Source: Mytilus californianus
Taxonomy: Eukaryota > Mollusca > Bivalvia > Mytilida > Mytilidae
Assembly (NCBI RefSeq): GCF_021869535.1
Contig: NW_026262581.1
Location: 75,979,955 to 76,043,954 of the forward strand
DNA: 64,000 nucleotides
Direction of reading: 5' to 3'
The position numbers and the translations under genes were made by a program. Each line of letters starts with the position of its first letter. Position 1 is the stretch's first letter. A model generated the notes under the pieces. The model did not search any database. It was not told where the DNA came from and saw nothing but the letters and a program-made list of their open reading frames with translations. Shown one piece after another: positions 12,501-27,500 of this stretch.

Positions 12501-15500
12501 AAGATCTAATTACAACATTGGTAAGATAACCTTTACTAATAAGTTTGTTTAAAGGTTCGATGAGTTTACAAGGATCAAATAGTGATTTCCGCGCTTTAAG
12601 TACAATATTACAGTACAATTTAGGATGTGAAATACTGTTTTTAATCAGTTTTCTACAAGTACAGCCAAATTTACTAATCAAATCTTTGTATCTATGAAAA
12701 AATTTAGTAAAAGTTTTACGTAATTTATGGTTACGAAATCCCTGACTTAATAATTTACCAGTGATGCATTGATTACGTTAGTTAAAATCTATGACATCAC
12801 TACACACACGGGCATAACGAACGAGTTGGGATATATAAACACCGTATGATGGAGCCAAAGGAACATCGCTGTCTAAAAAAGGAAAAATAACAATAGGGAA
12901 TGAAAAGTCGTCTCTTTTGTCGTAAATTTTAGTATGGAGTTTTTCTTTAGAGATTGAAATGTCCAAATCTAGAAAAGGACAACTACTGCTGTTTATGTTA
13001 GATTTAGTTAAAGTAAGCATGCATGTAATGCACTGTGTAAATGTGTTTATTTCTTTTGCAGCAAGAATCCTGCAATCTGATTTGCTAATTACCCGGGTGT
13101 AAATAAACACCCACTCCTGTTCATCCGAGGATAAAAATAAAAATTTTACCAAAATTTCAAAAAAATAAATTAAAAAATATTTAAAAAAATAATTAATATG
13201 CGTAAATTAAAAAAACAATCAAAAATTAAATAAAAAAAACCCAAACTTTTCCAAATTTCCCGAGAATAAAAAAAAATAAAGATAGGTAATTTTTGACAAT
13301 GCGCAGCAACGTCGGTATCGAACAAATTCAAAAAGAACAAAAGTTCTACATTAGCATTTTCAATTTTACACAACAATATACAAATGGGTAAAGGGACGCT
13401 TCATACAAAATACATTCGTTATCTTGTGTAATCAGGGATGTACGGAATTTTACATCGGTGTTGAAATTCTGTAAACCCCTGATTACACCAATATAACGAA
13501 TATTACAAATGATGATTTAAACGAGTTCATCATTTTGTTAAATAAGACCCGCTCGAACTTTGTTTCCGGGCACTGTATCCATATAAGTTGAAGGGATGTC
13601 AAAGATGGGTCTTAAAGTGACTCTTCTTATGGCCAATTTGGTTTTCTGATTCGAAACGTCAGACGCACTTTCTCGGATTTCACTAGAAAACGTTATCCAG
13701 ATACCGTTGTTTTAATACTGTTTTTGACTTAATTTTTGGAATCTTAATTCTTAGCACCTGTAACTCTGCAGTAATCTAGCACCTGTCTTATTTCCTGGAT
13801 TTTTCTATATCCCATTGGAGCAACGTACGATATATTTCTTTTTTATAATATGGATATAATCAGTTTCGCGAACGACGGTTATATCTGTTTGTAGAAGTAT
13901 TGAAAAAATCGATGTTTTTATAAATGTATAGAAACGGTTACATCTGTTTGTAGAAGTAATGAAAAAGTTCAATGTATCCAAGTTTCACAGAAAATTTTTA
14001 AATATGTTGAACGATAAAGTAAAACCGAAAAGTGTTTGCAATCGTAGTAAACTTGCTTTTCTGAAAACAGCTAAATTACAACTGAGAAGCCAACGATCTG
14101 CAACTATAATCAGAGAACCTTTACAATCAAGCTAACAAAATACATCATGATCCATGACCTAACCATGGATTATGTCACGATCGTCCTATGTCCTAAAAGA
14201 CACCATTCCGACTTCATAGAGAACTCTTATAATCTACATATTTAGTTACACAACTACATGTACAGTGATGTACAGTAATGAAAGCAAATGGTTCTACATT
14301 AGGTCGATTTTACTTATATTCTGACATCTTTAAACTCTATGCTTTTCTCAGGCTGTTTATGACAGCTTTATACGATCCGCAGTATGATAACTTATTGATA
14401 ATTTAGTCTTGGAAACATGATTTATTTATTAAACATGTTTAATATCTTTCCAACAGATCGACCTTATGTTGTGTTGTTACCCGACTGTCGAAAGTAAGGG
14501 GACGGTTTGGCGTTCAAAAACATCTTCAACCCTGCCACATTCTTTCTGTGGCTGCCCTTGTCAGAAGACCTTAATTTTAGTGGTTGTCTTTGATTCGGTC
14601 ATTTTGTTTCTTTTGTTGATTTAGACTAATTTATGCCGTTATATCTCATTCGAATGGTTTCCCATTATTTTTATGTCAGTCCATCATATAACTTACTTTC
14701 TAGTTTGAGTTTAGTTCATCATTCATGGTCGTTTGATGACCTATAGTTGCTTACATTTATGTCTTTTAATCTGCGATGGATAGTTGTCATAATGATTTTA
14801 TGTCAAATCATCGTTTTATAAGGAGGGAAACTTGGCTGAAATACATTTTTCAATGCGAATTTTAGCACTTTCTGATGATATTGATTTTATGTGGTTTTTT
14901 TTTATAGCGAAGCATGCACTATACACGTGAATAAGGAATAAAAATGAATGCGAAATCATCTAAATACCACATAACATTACGATTTAACATAGGAAAATCA
15001 CTAACGAATTTCCTGATCTGGGACTAGTGGATTAACATATGGCAGATGCAATCTAGTATTTTCATATCTCAAAATGAAATTTTTGTATCGGACTCACCTT
15101 TTGTAGTATATGTTACTTAGTTGTAAAACTTGTGTCTGCTCCATTTGTCATTTTTAACAATAAATGTTATTAAACTAACCACTGTAATAAACATTAAAAA
15201 ATGATGTTTTATATTGCAGGAAACTTTTCTGTGTTCAACCTGTTTTTAGAAATGTTCGAAAAAGACCCAGAAAAATACAACATGTTAGATCCTAAACAAC
15301 AAGACATGTATGGAGACAGTCTGTTTCATTTGGTTGCCAAAAAGAAGTATAATTCAACTGTTCAAAAAGCAACCGAACTTCTTTGTGACAAGAAAATATC
15401 ATCAAATGTAAAGAATAGTGATGATAAACTGCCTGTTTATTATTTAAATACAAAGAATGATCGAAGACTTCAATTCTTTAGACTTGCAAATGATGATAGA

Positions 15501-18500
15501 CCAACCAAAAATGTGTCCGGAAAATCTGGCAAAATGAATAAGGCCAAAAAATCACAAACGGAAGAATTCATGAAGACTAAACTCGAAGGAGAAGATCTTC
15601 TTCTATATGATAGAAGAGACACCAGTCCTTCAGTTGTGGTAAAATCTGTGGTAAAACAACCGTTAGGAAAAGAAGCTGTAAGGAAAAGAATAGAGGAGCT
15701 GCTACATAATCTAAATGATGCAGGTTATAGTAAATACTCCAGCAGAAGTGATGATGTTGACAATTTGAGTAAAAAGTCAAAGAAAGAGAAAGTCAAATCT
15801 AAGGTATATTCTATTAAACCCAGTAAAAACAAGTATTGCACATGAATAATATATAGATTTACCCAAATAAGGAATAATGGAAAGAAAGGAGAAAATACCA
15901 AAGGGGCAGTCCAAAAAACATAAGTCGAGGAAAAACAGACACCACAAACAAAACAGTAACGACAGAAAAAGGCAAACACCATGAAGGATACCACAGATAA
16001 AGTTAAGATCGCCTCATGTCTTGACTGACATCTAAACATTGACAATTAAAATCGGTTGAGAGCAAGACTTTTTCGACCAAAGGGATTATTTTAGATTCCC
16101 AATTGTTAAATATCCACTTCTATGTAGCTACATTCAAGGAGCGCGTGCATATCATGTATGTATATTATTGTTGATACAATATTTTTTATTATGATGTCCT
16201 TGATAAAGGGTTACTTCATAGAAGAAGGTTATCATAGCTAGGGTTCCAAGTGATGAATTTGAAGTCATCCCTTCTAAGGTTGTACGGAAGCCATTACGAC
16301 TTGGTTGACAGTTAATGATTATCTACGTCACAGATGAGTACTGATATGTTCCAAATGTCTTAGCTAAATTCTTCATCTTTTCCTCGATTGTGACATCCAC
16401 CAATGAGACTTATCAGTTATTAACGGATTTGAAATTGCATGAACAACACTACGGTCCCACATGTTCAGCAGGAACTGATAACCTTTCCGGAGCACATCAG
16501 TTCACCCCTATTTTTTGTGAGTTCGTGTTGCTGAGTCTTTAGTTTTCTAGGTGTTTTTTTTGCCATGGCGTTATCAGCTTTTATTTCGACTTCTGAGATT
16601 TAAATATCCCTTGCTGGTTTCTTTCTACTCCATTTGTTACACGTGTCATGATGCCCTCGAAAGCTACAAATCTAGTGACAAGTTGCATTTAGTCAGGTTT
16701 AACCACACATTTTCTTCGAGAAATTGCATGTGCAGGAATATGATAGTTGTTTTCTATTCGTTCTGTTGGTTGATGTAGGCCAGCGTTTGATTTTGTCAAG
16801 TTTTATTTATGTCAACCTTTTTGTCACCGGCGCAACGCGTTGCGGGGTACATAGAAATACCTTCCGTCCGTCCGTCCGTTCGGTCTTGTTAGCACTCTCA
16901 TGTGTACAATTCTTGCCAGATTTTCATGAACCTTCATAGGTTTATATCAGCAATGTCGATGACGAGTTCAAAAAGCAGTGCCGATCAATAATTTTCAAAA
17001 GAGTTAAAACCCTCGGAAATATTAATCAGATGGAAAAATTGCCTTATAAGCGCTCTAATATGTACAATTCTTGCCAGGTTTTCCATGTTTTTCTCAAATT
17101 TATATTATAGGTTTATATCATTAATTGTCTTGACGAGTTCAAAAAGCAGTGCCGATCAATTATTTTTATAAGAGTTATACCTCCTGGAAATATTGATTAT
17201 TTGTAACATTGCACTGTTAGTGCTCTCATATGTAAAAATTCTTGCCAGAATTTTATGAAACTTATATCATATGTTTATATCAGCAATGCCTTTGAGACTT
17301 TCGAAAATAAGTTCTGATCAAATATTTTTAACGAGTTATGGCCCTTGAAAATATTAATTATAATGGAAATCACATTGCATTTGCTCTGAAGCTACTTTTT
17401 TTGCCATGGCGTTGTCAGTTTATTTTTCACCTATGAGTTTGAATGTCCCATTGGTATCTTTCGCCTCTCCTTTAAGCATGACATTACTGTGTAGCTTCGG
17501 AACATCGACTACAACAGATGTGTTTTGTCGCTAATCAAGAAGAAAAGGATGACAATCGTTCCACTTCAGTGAACCACAAGTACATCAAGTATTATATTTT
17601 TTGAATAACTATTCAATCGAATTTGAGAATGTGGTGTTTTAATCAGCTTCATCAGTTACAATTCTTTCCTATTGAATTTTCCCAGACTTCTTTTTCAATC
17701 TAATGTTTACCCCATATAAATTTAAACTGATCCAATGCATATGTCGGCAGAAGATTCAGATATCTCACATCTGCTTACTTCAGACAGATTAAGGTAACAA
17801 ACAAAATTTGATGGAATTTAAACTCATCGTATGTTCCTGTCGTGATTTTTTTTACATTGCATTGTATATACAGTATTCTCACATCATTATTTTTTGTTCA
17901 CACAATGAAATATTTGTGTCTGCAAAAGTCTCATATCTGCTGACTTTACATTACTTTTCAGGGGTACGTATCTAGCAGAACACACATTTAATGAAAAATT
18001 TGTTCATTATATTATCTTTGAGAATTAACCTTTTACTTTGAAAGCTCTATATATAATAATGGCATTTTTGTTTTTGAAACTGACTTTATCTGGAAGAATA
18101 TAATAAAATAACATTATTCTTTTTATTAGCAATTTGTCTTAACAAAAATGTTTTTTGGTTGAGAAAATGAAATTAAATGAGTTTGTTAGTAAAACTACTT
18201 TTACGCGTACAAAACGTTGTTAAAGTTGTTCGGTTGTATGAATATAGTCGCGTGCATTTCGTTGAAAAATTGACGCGGATGGCCATGAACACGTGACAGC
18301 AAGTTCATAATACATTCTTTATCCCTTATTCTTCCGAAATGGAATTACAATAAATATTATTTGAGGAGGAGTGTATTGTTCATACTCTGTATTTTTAAAT
18401 CAGGTAGCACAGATAATCAAATTAGAACTTTTATGTTTTAACCGTTAAAACTAAGACTATAGGTTGGCTTTCATGTATAATTTTTTCCGATTATATGTAT

Positions 18501-21500
18501 TTTCAAGATTGAAAACTCAATGGTACCTGATCCGGAACCCTATCTTGTAAAACCAATAGTAACAGAAGAACCAAAACTATTACAGCAAGGAGATGAAGAA
18601 ATATTTGATGACGAAGAAGACAGTGAAGAAGAGCAATTCCAGGTTCTTTAAAAAATAATTTGTACCACCAATTGATAGTAATTGATATTGCGTGGATGTA
18701 CATTTTACTAGTTATATAGAAACTCATCAAATAACAAGAAATCAATGCTGACATTGCTGTTTGTTCTCTTGTGGTCCTGCACCCGATTCTATGTTTGTTG
18801 CTGTAAATATTTTCTGAGAATTCATTGTCTTGTAAAACAAATCCAAAATAAAACAGCTGAGACGCTTTAATTTGTCATATATGTTTTGTTACTCCTTTAT
18901 TTGTTATATTTGATTCATGAAATTGTAAAATTCAGCTGATTTCAATTGTTTCCATTAAAATTATAGTAGCAAGGCTTTAAGAAAGTGTATGGTTATAAAT
19001 TCCTAACGTTTCGAGACAAGTTAGAAAATATATTCATCTGCTTAGGTTAAGGGTTTACATCTGCATATAGGTCTCATTCCACCTAAACATGGAGATTTTG
19101 CATAGGTCATTGGTCCTATTTTAATATTTATGCTTTCTTGAATGTTTAAGTTACAACAAATAAAAGGTAAGATATTGTCTGTCTGTGGAATTATGTGTTC
19201 AACTTGGATTGTAAGCTTTGCATGGTTCATTATATATTCATGTATATATTTTTTTTTCAAGATAAATATGGTAAGTTTGCTTTTTTCCTTCAGCTTCCAA
19301 CAAATTAATGAGTCATAATCTACTTATAAGTAGGTGGTTCCACATTCCATCAGGTCTACTTTTGCTCAAATTGATACATATTCGAGGAATGCATACTTTA
19401 GCATGAATGCAAGACCTGTTTCTGAATTGAATTTAAGACTAAAAAGACATTATCATTTGTATAAGTTAACTACATCTATTTTATATGACTTATTGATTTC
19501 TAATTAACAGTTTGATCTACAAGTATTTGAAAATTTAGAATGGGAAGTTGTATGTACTGCTGAAGTATGGAAAGCCATGAGCAACAAACATGTTCTTCCA
19601 GAAATAAAACAAAGGATTGTATGTAAGATTCAGCATCTGGCAGCTGGAGAGTGGACTCCAAATCTGTGTAAAAAGCTCCACCATGTGCCTGATACGTTAA
19701 GGTTGTTTGAAGCCAAGATCACAAAGGCTAGTAGAATTATATGGGAACTAGCTATAGCCTTTTCACCAAGATTGAGCTACTCAGCAGAAAGAATTCTTGA
19801 ATTCAATGAAGAACAGTTGTCAGATCTTCCAGTTAAAGGTGGAAAAATTTACTCCGAAATCATAAGAGTTTGGGATATAGTTTTTGATCATGATAAAATA
19901 TACAGTTCCGTTCAAAGAATTGCAAAATCTCATAACAGAGGTGAGTCTTGTATCATACAAAAAAAGATAAAGGGCATTAAACATGAGAAGTATTCGAATG
20001 AATTGAAAAAAGTTCCTAGGATTTATGCTGAAACAGACATTGAAAGTAGTATCTTGGAGGAAATAAAGCCTTTCTTCCCTCCAGCAAGTGCCAACGAGAC
20101 AGAATATCATATTCTTAAGTTTTATTCTTTCTCTTCCAATCTTGTGTCACACATTTTACAGAACATAGAAGTAAAGGTGGACTTTCCATTTCGTGTAACA
20201 GAATTAGAACACGCCATCATAAACATCCAGTCCGATGCACCAATTCTTTTAATTGGGCGCAGTGGTACAGGCAAGACAACATGTTGTCTATATAGACTAT
20301 GGAGTAGGTTTTTGCAATATTGGACTAAAGCTGTTGAAGCTGATGCTCCATTACTACCTAGAGTTATGATTTATAAACAACAGGGGAAAATGCAAGAAGG
20401 GGAGATGAACACTGAAGGTACGAACTTAGATATATCAATGTCAAAATTAATAATTGTGATTGGATGTGATCTTTTCTATCACTTTCACGTGACATTAATT
20501 GTTGCTCACCAGTGGTGTGATGCTGAAACATTTTAAATAACAGTCATTAACAAATACTGAATTTGTAGAAATGATTTCAGTGAAAAGATTATGCGTCATA
20601 TCAAAACAAATGTATAACCATACCTTATAGTCATACCGGTACCTGTAATGAAGTAATCTAAGCTACTTATCATTTTGAATGTTATCATGTTTAAAATGAG
20701 TTGTGCAATTAACAAGAAATGTTGAAGAAAAGAAGATGTTTTCAGATGGTTCCTTACAACAACTGTAATAAACCTATCGTTGTATTCATTTAGCCAACGC
20801 GGTTTCTAATTGGCTTGCTCTGTTCCACCTTTTTAAAAACACTCGACACATTATGGTATGCCCCTGGTAATGATTTATGTCTAGCGTGGATATTTTATTT
20901 GTCAAATATTTATATCTTAAGTTAAAAAACAAAGTTTTCGCATAATGATTTGTTCTAACTGGCACTTGTATGACGTTAATAGAAGCAGAAGGTTCAAAAT
21001 GAAATCATAATGTTTTTCTTCATTTAAGGCCATGCCTTCTTCAAAGAGTCAAATAATAGACTATAATATCATTACCACATCCATCTCAGTTTAAGACTTC
21101 TCTAACATTTGAAGTCCCATCTGTATATAGGCTACCTAAAAAGTAAAATAACAAAAATACCGAACTCCGAGGAAAATTCAAAACGGAAAGTCCCTAATCA
21201 AATGGCAAAATTAAAAGCTCAAACACATCAAATGAATGGATAACACCTGTCATATTTCTGACTAAACTAAACAAAAAACTGCCTAATATTGCTTCATCTC
21301 AACTTCTTATATTTCGGACCTTAAACTACTAGTAGTTCCTTTACTACAATTAAAAAAATAATTAATAGTAACATTAACTGAACCAATTTTACTGCACCAG
21401 AAGCGCATTTCGACAATCAATGTCTGTTCAGGAACGCTCGAGGGCAAAATATTTAAAACTTTACATCAAACGTTGAAGAAGTAATAAAAAGGATAAAAAG

Positions 21501-24500
21501 TCAAATCAAACCCGGACAAGAAATCAGTGCTATGCATACAGGAAATACATTATTAATATTTGAAATCAAGCATATGAAAATAATGAAATTCATTTTTTTT
21601 GGAGGGTAAAAATATACAATAGCTTAGGGGCTTTTAATGGTTCTTTCAATTCTGTTGACAATTATGAATTTCTTCTCTCTTTACTACACTTCCACACAGT
21701 TTTATCAAACATACATTTTCTTATTTAAGTAAATGTTCCTTTGAAAAATCTGATTGCAAATGTATTTGTTGCATCTCATATATAGGTCATATAGCCTCCT
21801 TGTGTAATAAAAGGGCAAATATGATAGATATACTTTATGATAAAATGATTAAGGCTGTGAGCCTGTGTTCTTTATCCTTGATCACATACATGTACGTTTC
21901 GGCAATAAAGTTTTCAAACGGTTGTATGTGCTCTATTTGCACTCATTTAATAGTAGACTTGTTCCTGTATTATTACGAATCACAGTCTATGGCCAAATGC
22001 AGTAAAGGTCCGTCTCAATTCCATTTTATTGATTGAAAGTCGATTGATTAACGTCGTATCAGCACAAAAAGGCCATCTCGCGACCATTTAATTGAAAGTT
22101 TGAATAACTCATACTATATTTTGCCTTATATAATCAAGAATTTAACAATCATACTGCAGTAATTTACCAAAAGTAACTGCCTTTATATTATAAATCTATA
22201 ATACACAGCAATAGTTGTCCGTTTCAAGATTTTGGATATTGCAGTTTCACACGGGAAATTTATAGCAAAGAGGGACGAAAGATACCAGAGGGACAGTCAA
22301 ACTCATAGATCGAAAACAAACTGACAACGCCATGGCCAAAAATAAAAAGACAAACAGACAAATAAACATGTCAACAAAACAGACGATTTTCATTCCCCAT
22401 TGCTAATTTTCTGTTTTTTTTATGATGATGTTCTTTTGACCTTTTTTGAAAGGTGTATACATTTCCGAACTTATGCTTGTGGCTGTATTGCGTTTAGATT
22501 TCAATTAACATTATCTATGGAAACGTGATAATATTAAGTCAGGGATTTTGTTACCATAAGGGATTTTAACTACTAAATGAAAACGTACAGTATGTCAATT
22601 TATCTATAGCAATAGAAAGGGAGATACTAGTTAAGGTTTCTGGCGGTCGGCAAGACACGTCAATCCATGCTGCATTATATATAGCAATAGCTATGGATAC
22701 GAGTAAGTATGGTGATAGATGATTCCAGTCAGAAATACTCCCATCCACGCTGCATTAACATAGAAAAGGTGTAGGTAAGGGAGAACATGCATAAATTCTT
22801 GTTGCATTATCATCTATATTCGATATACGGCATGACTAATCATATTCATATATGAGGGGAAAATCGCCTTTTTCACGGTCATCTTTTCATCTTTCCAAGT
22901 TTGTTAATATCAGTACTCTAAAAAAAAATATCTCAGAGTGCATCAATGAGGTTTTAAAACCAAATCTTTTGCTTGTAAACCGATTGATATGCTAGCCATT
23001 GATAAACTGATTTATTTAATAGCTGTTAAACTGGCTTTGAAAAATCATTCAGTAGCTGCGAGTACTCTTTGAACTTTTTGTTAGTTGTTTACTGTGCTTA
23101 GCACAATTCTGGCTGTTGGTTTTCTCGTTTGAATTGTTTCCCAATTAATTTGTCATGCCTGTTATAGCTTACTATACGGTATGGTTTTTTCATTTTTTAA
23201 TGTTGTATGATGTTCTATAGCTGCTTACTTCAATGTATTTTCGGTCTCTAGTGAAAGGTTGTCTTATTGACAATCGTATCACATCTCCTAACTTTTATAT
23301 AGAAAATTGCTCTTGTGAAGTATTTTGCCTGACGTGGCATTGTAAAGTCATCGACCATCTCGTTTGGCCTTGGAATATAAATTAGAGTATTCTTTGAAAT
23401 ATAAATGTGCCTTCTTCTACAGCTATACCATTTTGAACTAGATATGATAGAAAGAATTCTGGCAATGAACTGACTACATTCTTTTGTATATTTCAGCTTC
23501 AAAATTAGAAATATTTCAAAAGATCTATATTCCTCATGTGCTTTTATGTATAAGTATGAATGTGGTATACTACAGTTCAAAATAGCCTTTAATTAAAATT
23601 TCAGTAACAATGACTGCTCTCTGTTTTGGAGGTCATGATAGCTGATACAAATGAGCCGAAATACCTTCTAACTTCTAACTCCTAATTACCCCTCCTCCTT
23701 CCCTCTAAAAAACACAAAACAAAACATAAACAACCAAAAAAATATGTCTTTCAAGCATGTTGTACATCCTTTTTATAAAAAATAAGACGATTTGGTATGA
23801 TGTCCATAACAACAATAAAATACTTAAGTAAGTAGTTTTCTTTACCTTAATTTCAGATGCTGATGACTTGGAGTATGAGGTAGAAAATGTATCTTGTGCA
23901 AGAAAGATACCTGAAGGTTGTCATGATGAACCTACTGCATCCGAAAACGAAAACGAGACTGGTGAGCATGGTGAGGCAGAGGTTGAAGAGGGACAACAGT
24001 ATGATCATTTACATCAAATCTTTATCACTAAGAATGCAGTATTATGTAATGAAGTTCAAAAAAACTTCAGAGAACTGTTGCATGGCTGTGATCAAACTAA
24101 ACAACACGTAGAAGCTGAACATCAAAATTTGCCTAATCGTCTTCAAGATTTGAATGATTACCAATTTCCTCTGTTCATAACATCTAAACAGCTACTGTTA
24201 ATGTTAGATGCATCTGTAGACCAGTTTTACTTCTTTAATCGAACAGAAAATGGAAATTTGAAGGTTGATATTCAGGGATGGACAGATGGAGATGGACCTC
24301 TTAGTATTCTTCCACTTCTTCAAGAAGATTCTGATGAAGAAAGTGACAGTGATGAAGAAATAGAAGACTTATTGGAAGGAAATCAAGACAATCAAAACCA
24401 AGGTCATCAAAACAAGAAAAAAGTTGCTCCTCGAAGAGAAATGACATATGAATTGTTTGCCGAAACAGTATGGCCTCATATGAATAAAGGTGTTGGAAAG

Positions 24501-27500
24501 AAATATCATCCTTCACTTGTCTGGACGGAAATAATGTCATTTATAAAAGGATCATATGAGGCTTTATCCAAGGCAACTGGTTACCTTACGAAAGAAGAAT
24601 ATGTTGACATTGGAAGAAAAAGAGCGCCTAATTTTTCTGGAGAAAGAGAACATATTTACACTTTGTTTAAACGATATGAACATGTGAGAAGACAGAAATT
24701 TTTGTTTGACGAGACCGATCTTGTTCGGGATGTGTATCAGCGTTTATGTAAACAACAGAATATGAACTGGGTGATTCATCAGATATTTGTTGATGAAACT
24801 CAAGATTTCACTCAGGCTGAGCTTTGTTTACTTCTGAGATTGTGTCAGAATCCCAACGATATGTTTCTGACTGGAGATACAGCTCAGGGCATAATGAGAG
24901 GAATATCTTTCAGATTCAGTGATCTCAAATCTCTCTTCTTCTATGCCAGTCATTCATTACAGGTAAGATCAGGTTGGGTATCGTTAACAATTAATCAATC
25001 TTTATCAGTGATTAATTAAGAATTTTAAGTCATTTCAGTAAAGAAAACGGGTTGTACCTTCACTCGAATAGTGGAGCTACATTGCAGTCATCTTGTCCGT
25101 CTGTGTGACGGTTTGTCAAACAAATATTTCGGTCATAATTTTGTCATGAACTTCTGAAAAGAATGACTTCATATTTGGTCAGCAGATTGACAGTGATATT
25201 TAACATGTGACAAATTTTCAAATCTGTACGATACCTATTTTTGTATGCCTATGCTTTCAACTTTTCAATATTTTGATTGAACTTAAACCTTTTCTTTACA
25301 CTTTTCTCATGTACTTCTTAACAGAGTGACTTACTATTTGATAAACATATGACAGGGATAAGTTGGAACGTGTGAGCGTATGTAGGATTTTTCAGACTCG
25401 AACTTCCTATTTTCTGATACTTTGAATTACGAGTTTGTGGTATACTTAGCACGACATCGCGTTCAAACTGGTTGTCACAGTATTTGGTGCATTCTAGTCT
25501 TGTAGCACTTGACAGATTAGTTAGTTTTGAATTCCATAAATTTAAACATAGTATCCTTTTGATTTCCAAGGTTTTAGTCAGGGTCACTCAAAACCAAGGA
25601 CAAAGCCATTTTCGCATATAATTAAATAAGACAAAACATGAGATTTAGTTTGGCATCCAACCTGTAAACGACTAGTGATTTCAAGAAAAACGGAAATTGT
25701 TTTAACTAATTTATTTGTCACGCTAAATAAGTGATCTCCGTTTGTTCTGTACTTGACGTTTGTTATATGCTTTGAATAGGTAAGATCATAAATTATTGTC
25801 ATTTTCCAAGAGATAACTCTTTTCAAGATCAGAAACATGTTGTGACCTTGTGTTTAATCTTAATTTAGGATTGGTAGAATGCTTATCAAGGCTAATCAGA
25901 ATTCTAATCAATAAAGGTTACGGTCATTGTCATATGATTGGATATTTTAAAAGTCTGTATGCAGGATAAAGCTTGATTATCATCCAATCTATGTGAGACT
26001 TGACATGATGCATGCATGCTTTTTGTATGAGTCTAAATCGGATGTACTTAATGTATTAGCAAAATGTCCTTGTTTAAGTGTTGAATAAAAATAAACGATA
26101 TATGCACAAATCAAATAAATGTCATGTAACAATATAGATTTATTCATGTTAACATAATATGGAAAAAAAAAACAATGAGGCAAACATATTTTGGTTATGG
26201 GTTTTTTGGGAAACATTTACAAAGGAGATACATGTAGGACATATTTTTAGAGAAACACAAGCTGGAAAATATTGCTTCTTCATTAAGCAGTGTTTCAGTA
26301 TAATGGTGTTTATATATCTCAACTTGTTCGAATCGCTCGTGTATGCAACAACGTTTTTGATTTTAACGAAAGAAATCTCTGTATTACTGAATAATTATTA
26401 CAACAGGGTTTTCGATATCACAAACTAGCTAAAACATTTACTTAATTTTATCATCGGTACAAGGACAACATTCGTAAATATAAATCAACATGCAGACATC
26501 TTATACATTCAGGAAAATTACATCCAATTTTTTATAGTAATATTCTATACAAAGCACAAAAATGTCGACATTCACCTCAAAAGCTAACCAAACCTTTAAA
26601 TCGACTTATTCAGAGGGATATAGTTACGATAATGATGTCAGATCATTAAAGATTGCATATTTTGGTATTAATATTGATTCACTCATAGGTTTTTTTGCAT
26701 CGGAAATAAACATTTATTCTAAAACCAGTTGTTGGCATGATACGGGTTATGTTCTTCTCATATATTTTATTATGGTATGATACTAAACCCCTAACGGGAG
26801 GAATTGTGCTTGATTTTCATATGACGAAGACATAATCTTTTAATCAGTTTAATTGAGATCTGGAGCTGGCATGTCAGTAACTGCTAGTAGTCCCTTGTTA
26901 ATTTATGTCATTGTCATTTTGCTTAGTTTCTTTTGTTACCTATTCTGACATCGGACTCGGACTTCTTTAAACTGAGTTTTACTGTGCGTATAGCTGTGTG
27001 TTTGTTTATTCTACATTGGCTACAGGTATAGGGGGAGGGTTGAGATATCACAAAACATGTTTAACCCCGCCGCATTTTTGCGCCTGTCCCAAGTCAGGAG
27101 CCTCTGGCCTTTGTTAGTCTTGTATGTTTTTTTAATTTTAGTTCATTTATATGTTTTGAAGTTTAGTGTGACGTGCATTTTCATTAAACTAGTACACATT
27201 TTGTTTATGTGCCAGCTGAAGCCCGCCTCCGGGTGCGGGATTTTCTGTTCATTTATAAGTCTGTCTGTTTGACTGTTAGCGTGTCAATCCCGTTCCAGGT
27301 TAGAGTTATTATATATGGTAGTTTACAAAAAGTTGATGTCACAATATATATCAAGGAAGGGATTTGACTTTAACTTTCATGGTTCACTGAATATATGGAG
27401 ATGTGATAGTGCATACGTGGCATGGTATCTTATTGACACATTTTCTTATTTTCATATGAGGTCAAAGGCCACATGACTTTGCAAAACAAAGTAGTTATTC

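Noticed and set aside
15804-15845. C-terminal end of a short ankyrin protein stopping at 15845
   Set aside because: A clean donor at 15804 joins in phase with the acidic exon at 18508. An alternative short isoform by intron retention cannot be excluded but is not needed.
19820-20110. 96-codon minus-strand frame
   Set aside because: Shadow of helicase exon 8; no independent support.
27057-27272. 71-codon frame on +
   Set aside because: It lies in the 3' untranslated tail of the truncated RT element and has the same stretch broken in the sister copies.
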